Below, piece by piece: positions 25,570-34,521 of a DNA stretch of 37,939 nt. Source of the DNA: CAYYAQ01 sp964469555 (GTDB lineage: Bacteria > Planctomycetota > UBA1135 > UBA2386); the NCBI GenBank assembly GCA_964469555.1, contig CAYYAQ010000035.1, positions 1 through 37,939 of the forward strand, given 5' to 3'. The number at the start of each line of letters is the position of its first letter. Positions within the stretch are counted from its first letter, which is position 1. The translations under genes and the position numbers were made by a program. Under the pieces are notes generated by a model that was given only the letters and a program-made list of their open reading frames with translations, was not told the origin of the DNA and searched no databases.

Positions 25570-26844
25570 CTACCGGCGGCGTTGGGCGAAGCGTGTCGCT
25601 TCGGTCGTGGAGAGGAACCCGTCCTTGTCCGTGTCCAGTTTCTTGAACAGGTCCGGATGCCATGATGCGAGGACGCTCTTGGCGAACTCCTCCGCGCTCA
25701 GTTTGCCGTCGCCGTCCGTGTCGAGTCGGGCGAAGCCCCGCGGGGTCGCTCTTGGCCTTGCTGGCGGAATCGGTTCATCCTTGAAGCCCCCGCCATCGAT
25801 CGCCGCGAGGACCATGCGCGCGTACCGTGCCGTGAAGCTCCTGTCCTGCGGCGAATCACCCTGTCGGACGAGCACGAGATCCTGACTCGGGATAGCGAGG
25901 ATCTGCTGGCCCTTCGCACCCAGACACGCGATGGCGTCCCGAGGGACACCGGGGAACCGGTAGTCGATCTTCCGACCGACCGCGCTGTGACCCTTCTTGG
26001 CGTTGAGCCAGAAGAGGTATCCGTACGCCGGGTTGAGTTCCTGCGACGGCGAAGTCGCGGCGTTGAAGAACGCCGCACTGACGAGCTGCTTGTCGCGCCA
26101 CTTCCCCTTGCGGAGGACGAACACGCCGAATCGCGCCATGTCTCGCGCGGAGCAAGCGAGGTTGAAGTAATTCGTGACGTCACCCCGATCCTGCGAAGTC
26201 CACAACGTGTGCTTCATGCCCAGCGGCGCGAGCAGCTTGTCGTTCGTCCACTCAGGAAGACTCACGCCGGTCGCCTTCTCCAACAATCGGAAGGTCATGT
26301 GGTACGCAGGAGTGTTGTACTGCCACTTCGCCCCGGGGGCAGAGGCTCGCTTCATCTTCCCGTTCGCTTCGAACTGGTCACCTTCAGGTCGCATCCGGGC
26401 AAACCCCTTCGGATTCAGGCCGCTCGTCATCGTCAACAGGTGAAGCAGCGTGATCTTCTCCTTTGGCGTGTCCTTCCAACCCGGCAGGAAGTGGGCGACG
26501 GGCTGGTCCAGTCCCTCGAACTTGCCCGCGTCCAACGCCATCCCCACGAGGATCGCCGTCATGCTCTTCGTCGCAGAGGCGATGCGGCGCTTGACGTTCA
26601 CTCCACCCCCGTTGCCGTACTTCTCGAGGACGATGCGACCGCCACGGAGCACGAGGAAACTCGTCGAGTTGCGCGACAACACGAACTTCGCCGTGGCCTC
26701 GAGCTTCTTCGCATCGAGCCCAACTGCCTTGGGAGTCGAGACCTCCCACTCGTCACCCGGCCAGTAGGTGGTCTCCGGCTGAACGGCTTCTTGACCAGAC
26801 GCCCCGATCGCGAGCGCCAGAATGGCTGCGTGGATGCTTCGCAT
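25570..26844 (-). CDS. Beta-lactamase-fold serine hydrolase with EF-hand tail
   Basis: A 424-residue exported protein with signal peptide (MRSIHAAILALAIGASGQEA). The penicillin-binding/class C beta-lactamase-like core has the nucleophile motif S90-A-T-K93, a tyrosine block (QYNTPAYH, Tyr176/Tyr181) and a C-terminal region matching the third motif poorly. This resembles the broad esterase/peptidase group annotated as 'serine hydrolase' rather than a true beta-lactamase. The last 60 residues hold two EF-hand loops (DTDGDGKLSAEE and DTDKDGFLSTTE). The natural substrate is unknown. It is convergent with the TPR/ASPIC gene, 13 bp apart. Confidence 0.9.
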   Translation of the reverse strand: MRSIHAAILALAIGASGQEAVQPETTYWPGDEWEVSTPKAVGLDAKKLEATAKFVLSRNSTSFLVLRGGRIVLEKYGNGGGVNVKRRIASATKSMTAILVGMALDAGKFEGLDQPVAHFLPGWKDTPKEKITLLHLLTMTSGLNPKGFARMRPEGDQFEANGKMKRASAPGAKWQYNTPAYHMTFRLLEKATGVSLPEWTNDKLLAPLGMKHTLWTSQDRGDVTNYFNLACSARDMARFGVFVLRKGKWRDKQLVSAAFFNAATSPSQELNPAYGYLFWLNAKKGHSAVGRKIDYRFPGVPRDAIACLGAKGQQILAIPSQDLVLVRQGDSPQDRSFTARYARMVLAAIDGGGFKDEPIPPARPRATPRGFARLDTDGDGKLSAEEFAKSVLASWHPDLFKKLDTDKDGFLSTTEATRFAQRRR

Positions 26845-26885
26845 GCCAGGATCCTAGTCCATACCAAGCACCCCGCCGGTCCGTC

Positions 26886-27829
26886 TCAGTAACGGTAAGG
26901 CAATACCAGCCGCCGAATCTCCGGAAGCGGCGTATCCGGGCTCAGGGAGTTCGAGTTCGGGTAATTGTTCGAATCCCACTCGTACTGCGTGTCGAACAGG
27001 ATGTCGTACATCACGAACCGGTAGCCATCCTTCCGGATCTGCTCGATCCTCGCGGCGTTGCCCCAGTCCGAGAAATACTGCAGTGGCTTGCCCGCCTCCA
27101 CCGGCGGATATCGCTTCGCCGTCGAGCTCTTCGGATTCTGGTGGAGGGCAAATCGATCCGGACATTCGACCGCGGAATGCGCTCGTTGTCCCCATCGCGA
27201 CCCTTGAACGCCTGTGGGAATCCCTCGACGCCGTTCGTGAAGATGTCGAAGAACTTCTCCAACACATTCACCTGGATCGCGCGAACCCCGGCGGTGAACG
27301 CCGGCAGCGTCCCGGACTCCGTGCTCAAGTACAACGTACTCCCGGTGTGTCCGAGGATCCGCAGTTGCCCGAGCGTCGCTCCTGACTCGACGACCGATGC
27401 GACGTAGTGGGAATAGCGATTGTGATCCGCGCCGAGCTTCGCGCTCGCGTTCCGCAGGGTGACCTCGATCACGCTCTGTCCACAGTACGGCACATCGATC
27501 TTGATCGACGCCACCTCCAGCCCACCGATGACCGTCGGATAGTCGATGCGAACGCCACCGACATTGTCGTCGACGACACCCACGAATCCGCTTTGCACAT
27601 CACCGTCGGGTCCCGACACCACGCCCGAGAACTCCCAGGCCACGGACTGATTGAGAAAAAGCTGCGCGTTGTTCGCGGGATCGCTCCGGATCACGATGAA
27701 GTCGCCGGGCGGCCTACCGCCACCTCCACTGCCGCTACTGCAGCCGGCGGCGAGGACCATGGCCAGCAGTCCTGCGAACAGGCACGCGACGCGGGGGTAC
27801 TTCTCGAGGGTTGGACGTTCGGACATCAT
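26886..27829 (-). pseudogene. Frameshifted lipoprotein of about 315 residues
   Basis: ATG 27829 (or 27826) begins a lipoprotein signal with core CLFAGLLAMVLAAGC (lipobox LAAGC) and a Ser/Gly linker. A beta-rich extracellular part follows (for example WEFSGVVSGPDGDVQSGFVG and GVRAIQVNVLEKFFDIFTNG). Near 27130-27165 the sensible reading moves from one frame (...NERIPRSNVRI) to another (RFALHQNPKSSTAKRYPP, then PLQYFSDWGNAARIEQIRKD...), which runs to TGA 26886. The second part, with YDILFDTQYEWDSNNYPNSN, is too protein-like to be chance. One indel explains it, as a pseudogene or an assembly error. The family is not recognised. Confidence 0.65.
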
Positions 27830-28003
27830 CGGCTCCTGGGATTTGGGACGGCTTGGATCGCGGCCAGTAGTCACGCCCCTCGTCTTCGGTAACAAACAGG
27901 GAGCGACGTCGCGCATCCTGTGCGTTGTTGATCACACGACGCGGAGAACCTTCGAGAGCGAACTCGCTCACGACGAACGGCAGGCGCCAGGTCAGAAACC
28001 GGA

Positions 28004-29077
28004 CTAGGAGAACGAACGCCAGGCCCAGAGCGCGCCGAGCACGGCCAGGGCGAGGATGGCGACGGCCATCACCGTCGACCACGGCACGTCACTCTCTCTC
28101 GAACGCCGCCGCGACCGACGACGTGTCACGGGCATGGCCGCATCGGCTACGGCGTTCGATTCCGCGCAGAAAGTTCGACGCGGAGGGACGGGAGCGGTTT
28201 GGGACCTCGCGTCCGTCACAGGCGCAGACGTCGGCGTCGCGAGTTCGCCGACCCACTCGAGAAGATCCGCCGTCTTGCTGGCGCTGTCCGGGCGTTGGGC
28301 GGGGTCCTTCGCCAGCAACTCCGACACGAGATCCTGCATCGCGTCGGGCACATCGATGTCGTGGGTGTGCAACGGCGGCGGCACTTCGTTCACGTGCGCC
28401 GCCAGCATTTCCTTGCTCGGCAGGTAGTTGAACGGCGGAACACCGGTCAGCATGGTGTAGAGCGTACAGCCGAACGAGTAGAGATCCGAGCGCTCGTCGA
28501 CGGGTCGCCGCAGGACCCGTTCGGGAGACATGTATGCCCGAGAGCCCGCATTGCCGTCAGTCGTGGAGAGACCGAGGTCGGCGAGCTTCGCCTTCTGATT
28601 GCGGGTGAGCAGGATGTTCTGAGGCTTCACGTCGTGATGCAGCACGCCGTGTTCGTGCGCGCATTGCAGCGCCTCGACGACATCCAGCCCGACCATGATC
28701 ACGTCCCGCCAGGGCATCGGTCCCTTCGTCCGGAGTAGACGCGCGAGGTTGCCGCCGCGAACGAGCTCCATCGAGAGGAAGTGGCTTCCATCGCACTCAC
28801 CTACGTCGTGCACATGCACGAGGCACGGATGGTTGAACGTGGCCGCCGCGCGTGCCTCGCGCCAAAACGCTTCAACCTGATCCGGATTGACGCCGGTTCC
28901 GTCCTCGCGCAAGACCTTGAGCGCCACCTCGCGCTCGAGGCGCGTCTGCATCGCCAGATAGACGTTCGCGTACCCGCCTCGCCCGATGAGCCTCCGAATC
29001 TCATACCCGCCGAGCGTCGCTCCGATGAGCGGATCCTCGGCAGTCGCCTTATCTGGCGCATCGGTCATGGGGATCAA
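28004..29077 (-). CDS. Hanks-type Ser/Thr protein kinase, HHD variant, single C-terminal TM
   Basis: A 357-residue kinase. The glycine loop is GRGGYANV (32-39), the catalytic Lys is Lys54 (VALKVL) and the C-helix Glu is about Glu74. The catalytic loop reads H147-H-D149-VKPQN, so the Arg of HRD is His. The metal Asp is Asp167 in DLG rather than DFG, and the activation segment ends SPE (184-186). The core looks active but is of the non-RD type, so activation-loop phosphorylation may not control it. After the kinase come a Pro/Ala linker, an Arg-rich patch and one transmembrane helix (VMAVAILALAVLGALWAW), with almost nothing outside, so there is no sensor domain. Targets are unknown. Confidence 0.93.
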   Translation of the reverse strand: MIPMTDAPDKATAEDPLIGATLGGYEIRRLIGRGGYANVYLAMQTRLEREVALKVLREDGTGVNPDQVEAFWREARAAATFNHPCLVHVHDVGECDGSHFLSMELVRGGNLARLLRTKGPMPWRDVIMVGLDVVEALQCAHEHGVLHHDVKPQNILLTRNQKAKLADLGLSTTDGNAGSRAYMSPERVLRRPVDERSDLYSFGCTLYTMLTGVPPFNYLPSKEMLAAHVNEVPPPLHTHDIDVPDAMQDLVSELLAKDPAQRPDSASKTADLLEWVGELATPTSAPVTDARSQTAPVPPRRTFCAESNAVADAAMPVTRRRSRRRSRESDVPWSTVMAVAILALAVLGALWAWRSFS

Positions 29078-29111
29078 CTTAGCGTCTAGACAGCTCCGAC
29101 GCGACGTCGCT

Positions 29112-29441
29112 CTACCCCATCAACGCGAACGGCGCGACGCCGCCCGGTCGATGACAGTCCTGACAACTCTTCTGAACGATCGGCGCGATGCCCCTGCTGT
29201 ACGTGAGCCCCTTCTGCGCATGTTTCCGTGGCTTCGTGATCTTGCGACCCTCCACGAACGTCTCACCGACGACCGCCTTCCGGCCGGCGAGCCGATCCTC
29301 GATCGCGAGTTCGAGATCCTCCCGACCAGCGTCCGGACTCACTCCGCTGAAACGATAGCGCCGGTTGATACGGCCCCGGTAGTGCAGGCGCCGGCCCTTG
29401 TCCAACACGACAGCCGTGGCGGTCGCGAAGTAATGTGGTCG
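29112..29441 (-). pseudogene. Redoxin-cytochrome c protein fragment
   Basis: The reverse frame between two stops reads the end of a redoxin/AhpC-like domain (AVVLDKGRRLHYRGRINRRY, then LELAIEDRLAGRKAV) and then the start of a planctomycete cytochrome c domain (GIAPIVQKSCQDCHRPGG followed by VAPFALM), with haem motif C-Q-D-C-H. It then stops at TAG 29114-29112, where relatives continue for hundreds of residues. A stop also interrupts the frame at 29442-29444. It is therefore an internal fragment of the redoxin-cytochrome c-monooxygenase family, whose C-terminal part appears as another fragment at 525-1169. Confidence 0.65.
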
Positions 29442-29496
29442 CTATTCCGGTTCTACTCGACGGGTGGATGGCATCATCTACCGTCACCCTTGTTCC

Positions 29497-30969
29497 ATGC
29501 CCTCCGCACCTGAGGCTCCACACTTGCACACGCACATCATCCTGAGCGCCTTGATCACGGCTGGCGTCGTCTCGGTCGGCGTCGCACCCCGCATCGATCG
29601 CCCAGCCGCGAGGGAGTCAGGCCCCAACATCATCCTCGTGTTCATCGACGACATGGGGTGGGGAGACTTTTCGTGCTTCGGGAACCGCGCGGTCGAGACG
29701 CAGAACATCGACCGCCTGGCTCGCGAGGGCATCCGGTTCGAACAGTTCTACGTCAACTCGCCGATCTGCTCGCCATCACGGGTCGCGATCTCGACCGGGC
29801 AGTACCCCCAGCGGTGGCGCATCACTTCGTACCTCGCCAACCGAAAGAACAACGAGCGCCGCGGCATGGCGCAGTGGCTCGACCTGAAGGCGCCGATGCT
29901 CGCCCGCCTGTTGAAAGCCAAAGGCTACGCGACCGGGCACTTCGGGAAGTGGCACATGGGTGGACAGCGCGACGTCGGGGACGCACCGCTGATCACCGAG
30001 TACGGTTTCGACGCGTCGCTGACCAACTTCGAGGGGCTCGGGCCCCGCGTGCTCGCCATCAAGGACGCGTACGACGGCAAGCCAACCAGGCGGCACACCC
30101 TCGGCTCGGACAAGCTCGGTCGCGGCGCGATCACATATGTGGATCGATCGAAGGTGACGGAGTCGTTCACATCGGCGGCCCTGGCGTTCATCAAGCGAGC
30201 GGAGAAAGACGGGAAGCCGTTCTACGTCAACGTCTGGCCCGACGACGTACACTCCCCCTTCTTCCCCCCGAAGGCGCGGCGTGGCGACGGAAAGAAACGC
30301 ACGCTGTACCACGGAGTGCTCGACACGATGGACGAACAACTCGGCGTGCTCTTCGGCTACGTGCGGAGCAAGAAATCGCTGCGGGACAACACCCTGATCC
30401 TCATCTGTTCGGACAATGGGCCCGAGAAGGGCGCCGGGTCCGCCGGACCGTTTCGCGGCTTCAAGACCATGCTCTACGAGGGCGGGGTTCGTTCGTCGTT
30501 GATCGCGTGGGGACCCGGCCTGTTGGAGGCCGAGAGCGCCGGCAAGACCAACACGTCATCGGTGTTTGCAGCCATCGACCTCGTACCATCGCTGCTCGCG
30601 ATCGCCGCAGTGGATGTAAAGAAGGGCGCGGCGTTCGACGGCGAAACGCTACCGGGGGTCCTGCTGGGGAAATCCGACGCGTCTCGAAAGCAACCGATCT
30701 TCTTCCGCCGTCCGCCGGACCGCGACAAGTTCTACGGTGTGAAAGACCTCCCCGACCTCGCGGTCCGCGACGGCAGATTCAAACTGCTGTGCGAGTACGA
30801 CGGTTCAGAGCCACAACTCTACGACCTCGCAGCGGATCAGGCGGAGACGAAGAACCTGGCCGACAAGAAACCGAAGGTCGTCTCCCGCCTCACGAAGACT
30901 CTGTTGGCATGGCACAAGTCGATGCCCGCCGATCGCGGCGCGGATTACGGAACTCCGAAACGGGAATAG
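29497..30969 (+). CDS. Sulfatase (S1 family)
   Basis: A 490-residue sulfatase. ATG 29497 gives a reasonable signal region (HIILSALITAGVVSVGVA, about 13-30) and is preferred to the upstream ATG 29464. The metal Asp pair is at 51-52 (FIDDMGWGD) and the maturation motif is C91-S-P-S-R95, the canonical C-x-P-S-R. HFGKWHMGG, WPDDVHSPFFP and ICSDNGPEKGAG supply the other metal and sulfate ligands, and MLYEGGVRSSLI is the usual late block. It is probably exported to desulfate polysaccharides. It is convergent with the MFS transporter gene, with a 2-bp gap between stops. Confidence 0.95.
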   Translation: MPSAPEAPHLHTHIILSALITAGVVSVGVAPRIDRPAARESGPNIILVFIDDMGWGDFSCFGNRAVETQNIDRLAREGIRFEQFYVNSPICSPSRVAISTGQYPQRWRITSYLANRKNNERRGMAQWLDLKAPMLARLLKAKGYATGHFGKWHMGGQRDVGDAPLITEYGFDASLTNFEGLGPRVLAIKDAYDGKPTRRHTLGSDKLGRGAITYVDRSKVTESFTSAALAFIKRAEKDGKPFYVNVWPDDVHSPFFPPKARRGDGKKRTLYHGVLDTMDEQLGVLFGYVRSKKSLRDNTLILICSDNGPEKGAGSAGPFRGFKTMLYEGGVRSSLIAWGPGLLEAESAGKTNTSSVFAAIDLVPSLLAIAAVDVKKGAAFDGETLPGVLLGKSDASRKQPIFFRRPPDRDKFYGVKDLPDLAVRDGRFKLLCEYDGSEPQLYDLAADQAETKNLADKKPKVVSRLTKTLLAWHKSMPADRGADYGTPKRE

Positions 30970-30971
30970 GG

Positions 30972-32174
30972 TCAGGTCGTTCTTCCGGCTTTCACCAATC
31001 GCCCGAGGAGCGGCAGCGTCAGCAACACGCAGCAAACCTCGGCGAATCCCGCGACGACGAACGCGCTCGCGTAGCCCGTCTGCGCATCTGTCCTCGACGC
31101 GACGGTCTGGCTGACGACAGCTCCCAACACCGGGCCGGCGATGAAACCCAGTGATCCCGCGGCGTTGAACCCACCGAGCGCCGTCGATCGGATCTCGGAG
31201 GCAGCGAGGTCGGTCGTCAGCATCAACGATGGAACGAACATGACGGCCGAGAGCACGCCGAGCAACACCATCAGGTACGGCAGACCATCCGGTCCCCAGG
31301 CACCGAGCGTCGCGACAGCACAGCCGTAGAGCAGACTGCCGCCCGCGAGCATCCGGGTGCGCGACGTGCGCCCCGCGAGCCGACCAAAGGGGTAGGACAA
31401 CAACGCGAACGGGCCGAGGAACAAACCGAGCATCATCCCGATGCGATCCACGGGTAGCTCGAACACGTTCTTCATGTAGAGCGGGAATATCGTCGTAAAG
31501 AAACCGACCGTGAACCGATCGACGAACGCGTAAGCGAGCGGCGCGAGGAGCGCGCGCTCGCGCCGCGCCAGTCGAATGATGTCGCCGCGGCTCGGTCGAT
31601 CACGCCGCTCAGTGCTGTCATGCAGCGCGACGGCGACGGCCACCGCGATCGCCGCGAGCAAGACGCTGCCGACGTAGAGCGGGAGCAGTGCATCGCCCTT
31701 TCCGATGGCGCCACCGATCGGGGCACCGATCGCCACGCCGAATGTGATGCCGGCGCCGACCATGCCCATGATCCGCCCGCTGCCCGCGACCTCAGCGGCC
31801 TTCGCCGCGATCGTCAACAAGAGCGAGAGTGCAGTGATGTGGGCGCAGCCCTCGACGAAGCGGATGGCGAGAAACGCAGGAAACGATACGTCGAGCGTCA
31901 GCGCCCAGAAGCACATGGCGTCGACCAACAGGGCGCCGACGATCAAGAGCTTCCGACGTCCAAGGCGATCCGACAGCACGCCTGCGACCGGAGCCGCCAG
32001 GAATGCGCCGACCATGTTGATCGCCATGAACCACGATGTCTGGATGTCGGACACCGCGAAGCGATCCTGGACCAACGCGCGCAGCACCGGGACGGGGAGC
32101 GTCACCGGGATCAGGATCAGCGCCGCGAAGGCACCGAGGAGGAAAATCTGCCAGCGACTCGGCGCTTGGTTCAC
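30972..32174 (-). CDS. Major facilitator superfamily transporter
   Basis: A 400-residue transporter with about 12 transmembrane helices. I use GTG 32174 (VNQAPSRWQIFLLGAFAALI) because the residues upstream do not look like protein and a GGGGA sits right before this GTG. The loop 2-3 motif is GVLSDRLGRRKLLIVG, the classic MFS motif A, and an equivalent half-repeat occurs as GRLAGRTSRTRML in the second half. This indicates a secondary transporter, but neither substrate nor direction can be inferred. It is divergent from the ABC-F gene, and convergent with the sulfatase with only 2 bp between stops. Confidence 0.92.
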   Translation of the reverse strand: MNQAPSRWQIFLLGAFAALILIPVTLPVPVLRALVQDRFAVSDIQTSWFMAINMVGAFLAAPVAGVLSDRLGRRKLLIVGALLVDAMCFWALTLDVSFPAFLAIRFVEGCAHITALSLLLTIAAKAAEVAGSGRIMGMVGAGITFGVAIGAPIGGAIGKGDALLPLYVGSVLLAAIAVAVAVALHDSTERRDRPSRGDIIRLARRERALLAPLAYAFVDRFTVGFFTTIFPLYMKNVFELPVDRIGMMLGLFLGPFALLSYPFGRLAGRTSRTRMLAGGSLLYGCAVATLGAWGPDGLPYLMVLLGVLSAVMFVPSLMLTTDLAASEIRSTALGGFNAAGSLGFIAGPVLGAVVSQTVASRTDAQTGYASAFVVAGFAEVCCVLLTLPLLGRLVKAGRTT

Positions 32175-32273
32175 TCCCCGAGCATGGCCGTCCTCGCGTC
32201 CCGCGTCGAGAACTCGATTCGGTACCCGAGCCTGAACACAGACGACCCCGTGCCGTTGTGGTAGAAGGCCCCC

Positions 32274-32405
32274 ATGTCTCGCTCGGCCCACACCCTCCAC
32301 GCTGCGGTCCTCGCACTTGCAGGATTCTCATCCCTCGCGCCGATTGCGAACCAGGGAGGACACGGAGAAAATCTGGTCTACACAAGAACAACGGGTCCGG
32401 GATAA
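32274..32405 (+). CDS. 43-residue ORF upstream of the ABC-F gene
   Basis: ATG 32274 opens a frame (MSRSAHTLHAAVLALAGFSS..., ending YTRTTGPG) that stops at TAA 32403-32405, 13 nt before the ABC-F start. The N-terminus resembles a signal peptide, so it may be the start of a lost secreted protein. The short distance to an ABC-F gene also allows a leader-peptide role, since some ABC-F genes are controlled by upstream ORFs. There is no direct evidence for either. Confidence 0.3.
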   Translation: MSRSAHTLHAAVLALAGFSSLAPIANQGGHGENLVYTRTTGPG

Positions 32406-32418
32406 GGTCCCCCGCCCG

Positions 32419-34053
32419 ATGATCTCCCTGACCAGCCTCTCGAAACGCCACGGACACCAGGCTCTCCTGATCGACGTGTCCATGGAATTGCACGCCGGCG
32501 AACACGTCGGGCTCGTCGGTCCGAACGGCTCCGGCAAGTCGACGATCTTCCGGATGATCACGGGGGAGGAACATCCCGACGACGGCGACATCACGGTCCC
32601 GAAGCGGGTGGCGATCGGTCACTTTCGCCAGGACATCGACGAGATGAGCGGTCGCACGGCCCTCGACGAGACGATCGCCGGAAGCGGTCGCGTCGGTGCG
32701 TTGCACCACGAACTCGAACAGCTAGAGCACGACCTCGCGGATCCGGACAAGGTCGATGACCTGGATCGCATCCTCGCTCGCTTCGGCGAAGCGCAAAACG
32801 ACTACCAGAACCTCGGAGGATACGAGCTGGAGGCCCGCGCCCAGGAAGTACTGCAGGGTCTCGGTCTGCACCCCGACCAGATCGCCGGCGATGTCGGCGC
32901 GCTCTCCGGTGGTTGGAAGATGCGCGTCGGGATGGCGAAGGTCCTGCTCGGCAACTTCGACGTCCTCCTGATGGACGAACCGACGAACCACCTCGACATC
33001 GAGTCGATCCTCTGGCTCGAGAACTACCTCAAGCGGAGCAAGGCCGCGTTGTTGATGACGTGCCACGACCGGGACTTCATGAACCGCGTGGTGACGCGGA
33101 TCATCGACATCGACAGCGGCGAGCTCGTCTCGTACTCCGGCAACTACGACTTCATGGAGCGCGGACAGAAGGCCCGAGAGTCCCAGCAAGAAGCGACTTA
33201 CGCGCGCCAGCAGGCGATGCTCGCGAAGATGCAGCGGTTCATCGATCGCTTCGGCACGCACGTCGCCAAGGCGGCGCAAGCACAGAGCCGGGCGAAGAAG
33301 ATGGAGAAGATCGAGCGCATCGACCCGCCGCGCAAGCGCACGATCGTGCCGTTCCAGTTTCGGTCGCCGCCGAGGCTCGGTGATGACGTCCTGAAGGTCC
33401 TCAACGTCAGCAAGAGCTACGGGTCGAACACCGTCTACCGCGATTTCAGTTTCGAGATCAAGCGCGGCGAACGCTGGTGCGTCATGGGTCAGAACGGCTC
33501 TGGCAAGACCACGCTCCTCAAGATGGTCGCCGACGCACTCATCCCCGAGGCCGGCGAAGTCAAACTCGGCGCCAGCGTGCGGATCGGCTACTTCGCGCAG
33601 CAGTCGCTGGATTTGCTCGACCCGGAGCTGACCGTGTGGGAGCACATCGACCGGGACTTCCCACTGCAGACCATCGGTCGGAAGCGCAACCTGCTCGGCG
33701 CGTTCCAGTTCTCCGGGGACGACGTCGAAAAGCGCGTGTTGGTGCTGAGCGGCGGCGAGCGGTCACGACTCGTCTTGGCGTTGATGCTGTTCGACCCCCC
33801 GAACTTCCTGGTGCTCGACGAGCCGACAAACCACCTCGACCTGCTGTCGAAGGAGATGCTCGTGCAGACGCTCGGCAACTTCGAAGGCGCGATGTTGTTC
33901 GTGTCCCACGACCGGACGTTCCTCAAGGGATTGGCGAACCGTGTCCTGGACATCAGCGCCTGCGCGAGCGGCGGGCGAGCCTCGGTGTATCCCGGGAGTT
34001 ATGTCGAATGGGTGGAGAAGACCGGCATAGAAGCTCCCGGCGTGCACGCGTGA
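32419..34053 (+). CDS. ABC-F family ATPase (ribosome-associated type)
   Basis: A 544-residue cytoplasmic protein with two ABC domains and no membrane part. The first Walker A is GPNGSGKST (34-42) and the second GQNGSGKTT (near 355). The signatures are LSGGWKMRVGMAKVLL and LSGGERSRLVLALMLF, and both Walker B motifs end DEPTNHLD, the hallmark of ABC-F. A charged linker of about 80 residues (RQQAMLAKMQRFIDRFGTHV, then AKAAQAQSRAKKMEKIERI) lies between the domains and would reach the ribosomal tRNA site. Such factors act in translation or antibiotic protection. ATG 32419 is chosen because the open frame upstream is unlike protein. Confidence 0.95.
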   Translation: MISLTSLSKRHGHQALLIDVSMELHAGEHVGLVGPNGSGKSTIFRMITGEEHPDDGDITVPKRVAIGHFRQDIDEMSGRTALDETIAGSGRVGALHHELEQLEHDLADPDKVDDLDRILARFGEAQNDYQNLGGYELEARAQEVLQGLGLHPDQIAGDVGALSGGWKMRVGMAKVLLGNFDVLLMDEPTNHLDIESILWLENYLKRSKAALLMTCHDRDFMNRVVTRIIDIDSGELVSYSGNYDFMERGQKARESQQEATYARQQAMLAKMQRFIDRFGTHVAKAAQAQSRAKKMEKIERIDPPRKRTIVPFQFRSPPRLGDDVLKVLNVSKSYGSNTVYRDFSFEIKRGERWCVMGQNGSGKTTLLKMVADALIPEAGEVKLGASVRIGYFAQQSLDLLDPELTVWEHIDRDFPLQTIGRKRNLLGAFQFSGDDVEKRVLVLSGGERSRLVLALMLFDPPNFLVLDEPTNHLDLLSKEMLVQTLGNFEGAMLFVSHDRTFLKGLANRVLDISACASGGRASVYPGSYVEWVEKTGIEAPGVHA

Positions 34054-34168
34054 CGCGCGGGAATGAAGTAGAGACTCGAACGAGAGTTCCCGCGGTCGGC
34101 GCTCGTGACTCGACGGAATCGGGATAGTTTCTCCGCCACATGCGAGAACCGAACGCACCGACATCGCG

Positions 34169-34513
34169 GTGTTCGGCGGTAACTTCGTGGGCTGCCCATG
34201 GTTCCGGCAGAGCATGCCGCCCGGCGATCGCCGGCGCGGCGTGGTCGGGTTCCGGGAACGTCCCTTCGGGACCCTCGATGAGTACATCTCCGACCTTCGC
34301 GACCACGTGATCGAACCCTTCTTCGCAACTGGAAGCCGCGTGTTCACCACGATGCACCGGGAAATAGAACGCACGACGCTCGGCAAGGTGTACGACCTCC
34401 GGTTCGTCTCCGACCTGTTGACCCTCGACGAACTCAAGGTGCTGGTCAAGCGCTCCCAAGGTCGGATGTACCATGGAGCCCCCTTGCTGTTCGAAGTGCT
34501 CAAGAAGCACTGA
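34169..34513 (+). CDS. Conserved-looking hypothetical protein, possibly truncated
   Basis: The frame reads a convincing soluble protein of about 114 residues from GTG 34169 (FGGNFVGCPWFRQSMPPGDR... RDHVIEPFFATGSRVFTTMH... SDLLTLDELKVLVKRSQGRM... FEVLKKH). It stays open upstream to about 34130 without a good start, so the N-terminus may be missing or a GTG may be used. No signal peptide, membrane helix or known motif is visible and I do not recognise the family. It lies between the ABC-F gene and a sulfatase on the same strand. Confidence 0.5.
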   Translation: MFGGNFVGCPWFRQSMPPGDRRRGVVGFRERPFGTLDEYISDLRDHVIEPFFATGSRVFTTMHREIERTTLGKVYDLRFVSDLLTLDELKVLVKRSQGRMYHGAPLLFEVLKKH

Positions 34514-34521
34514 ACTCCGTT

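Noticed and set aside
25556..25577. Weak GCCGG...CCGGC hairpin between convergent genes
   Set aside because: The stem is only 5 bp with a 12-nt loop and no T-run, so it is too weak to call a terminator.
25570..26844. Antibiotic-resistance beta-lactamase
   Set aside because: The fold and SxxK motif fit, but the sequence resembles the general serine-hydrolase group and has an EF-hand tail; resistance is not supported.
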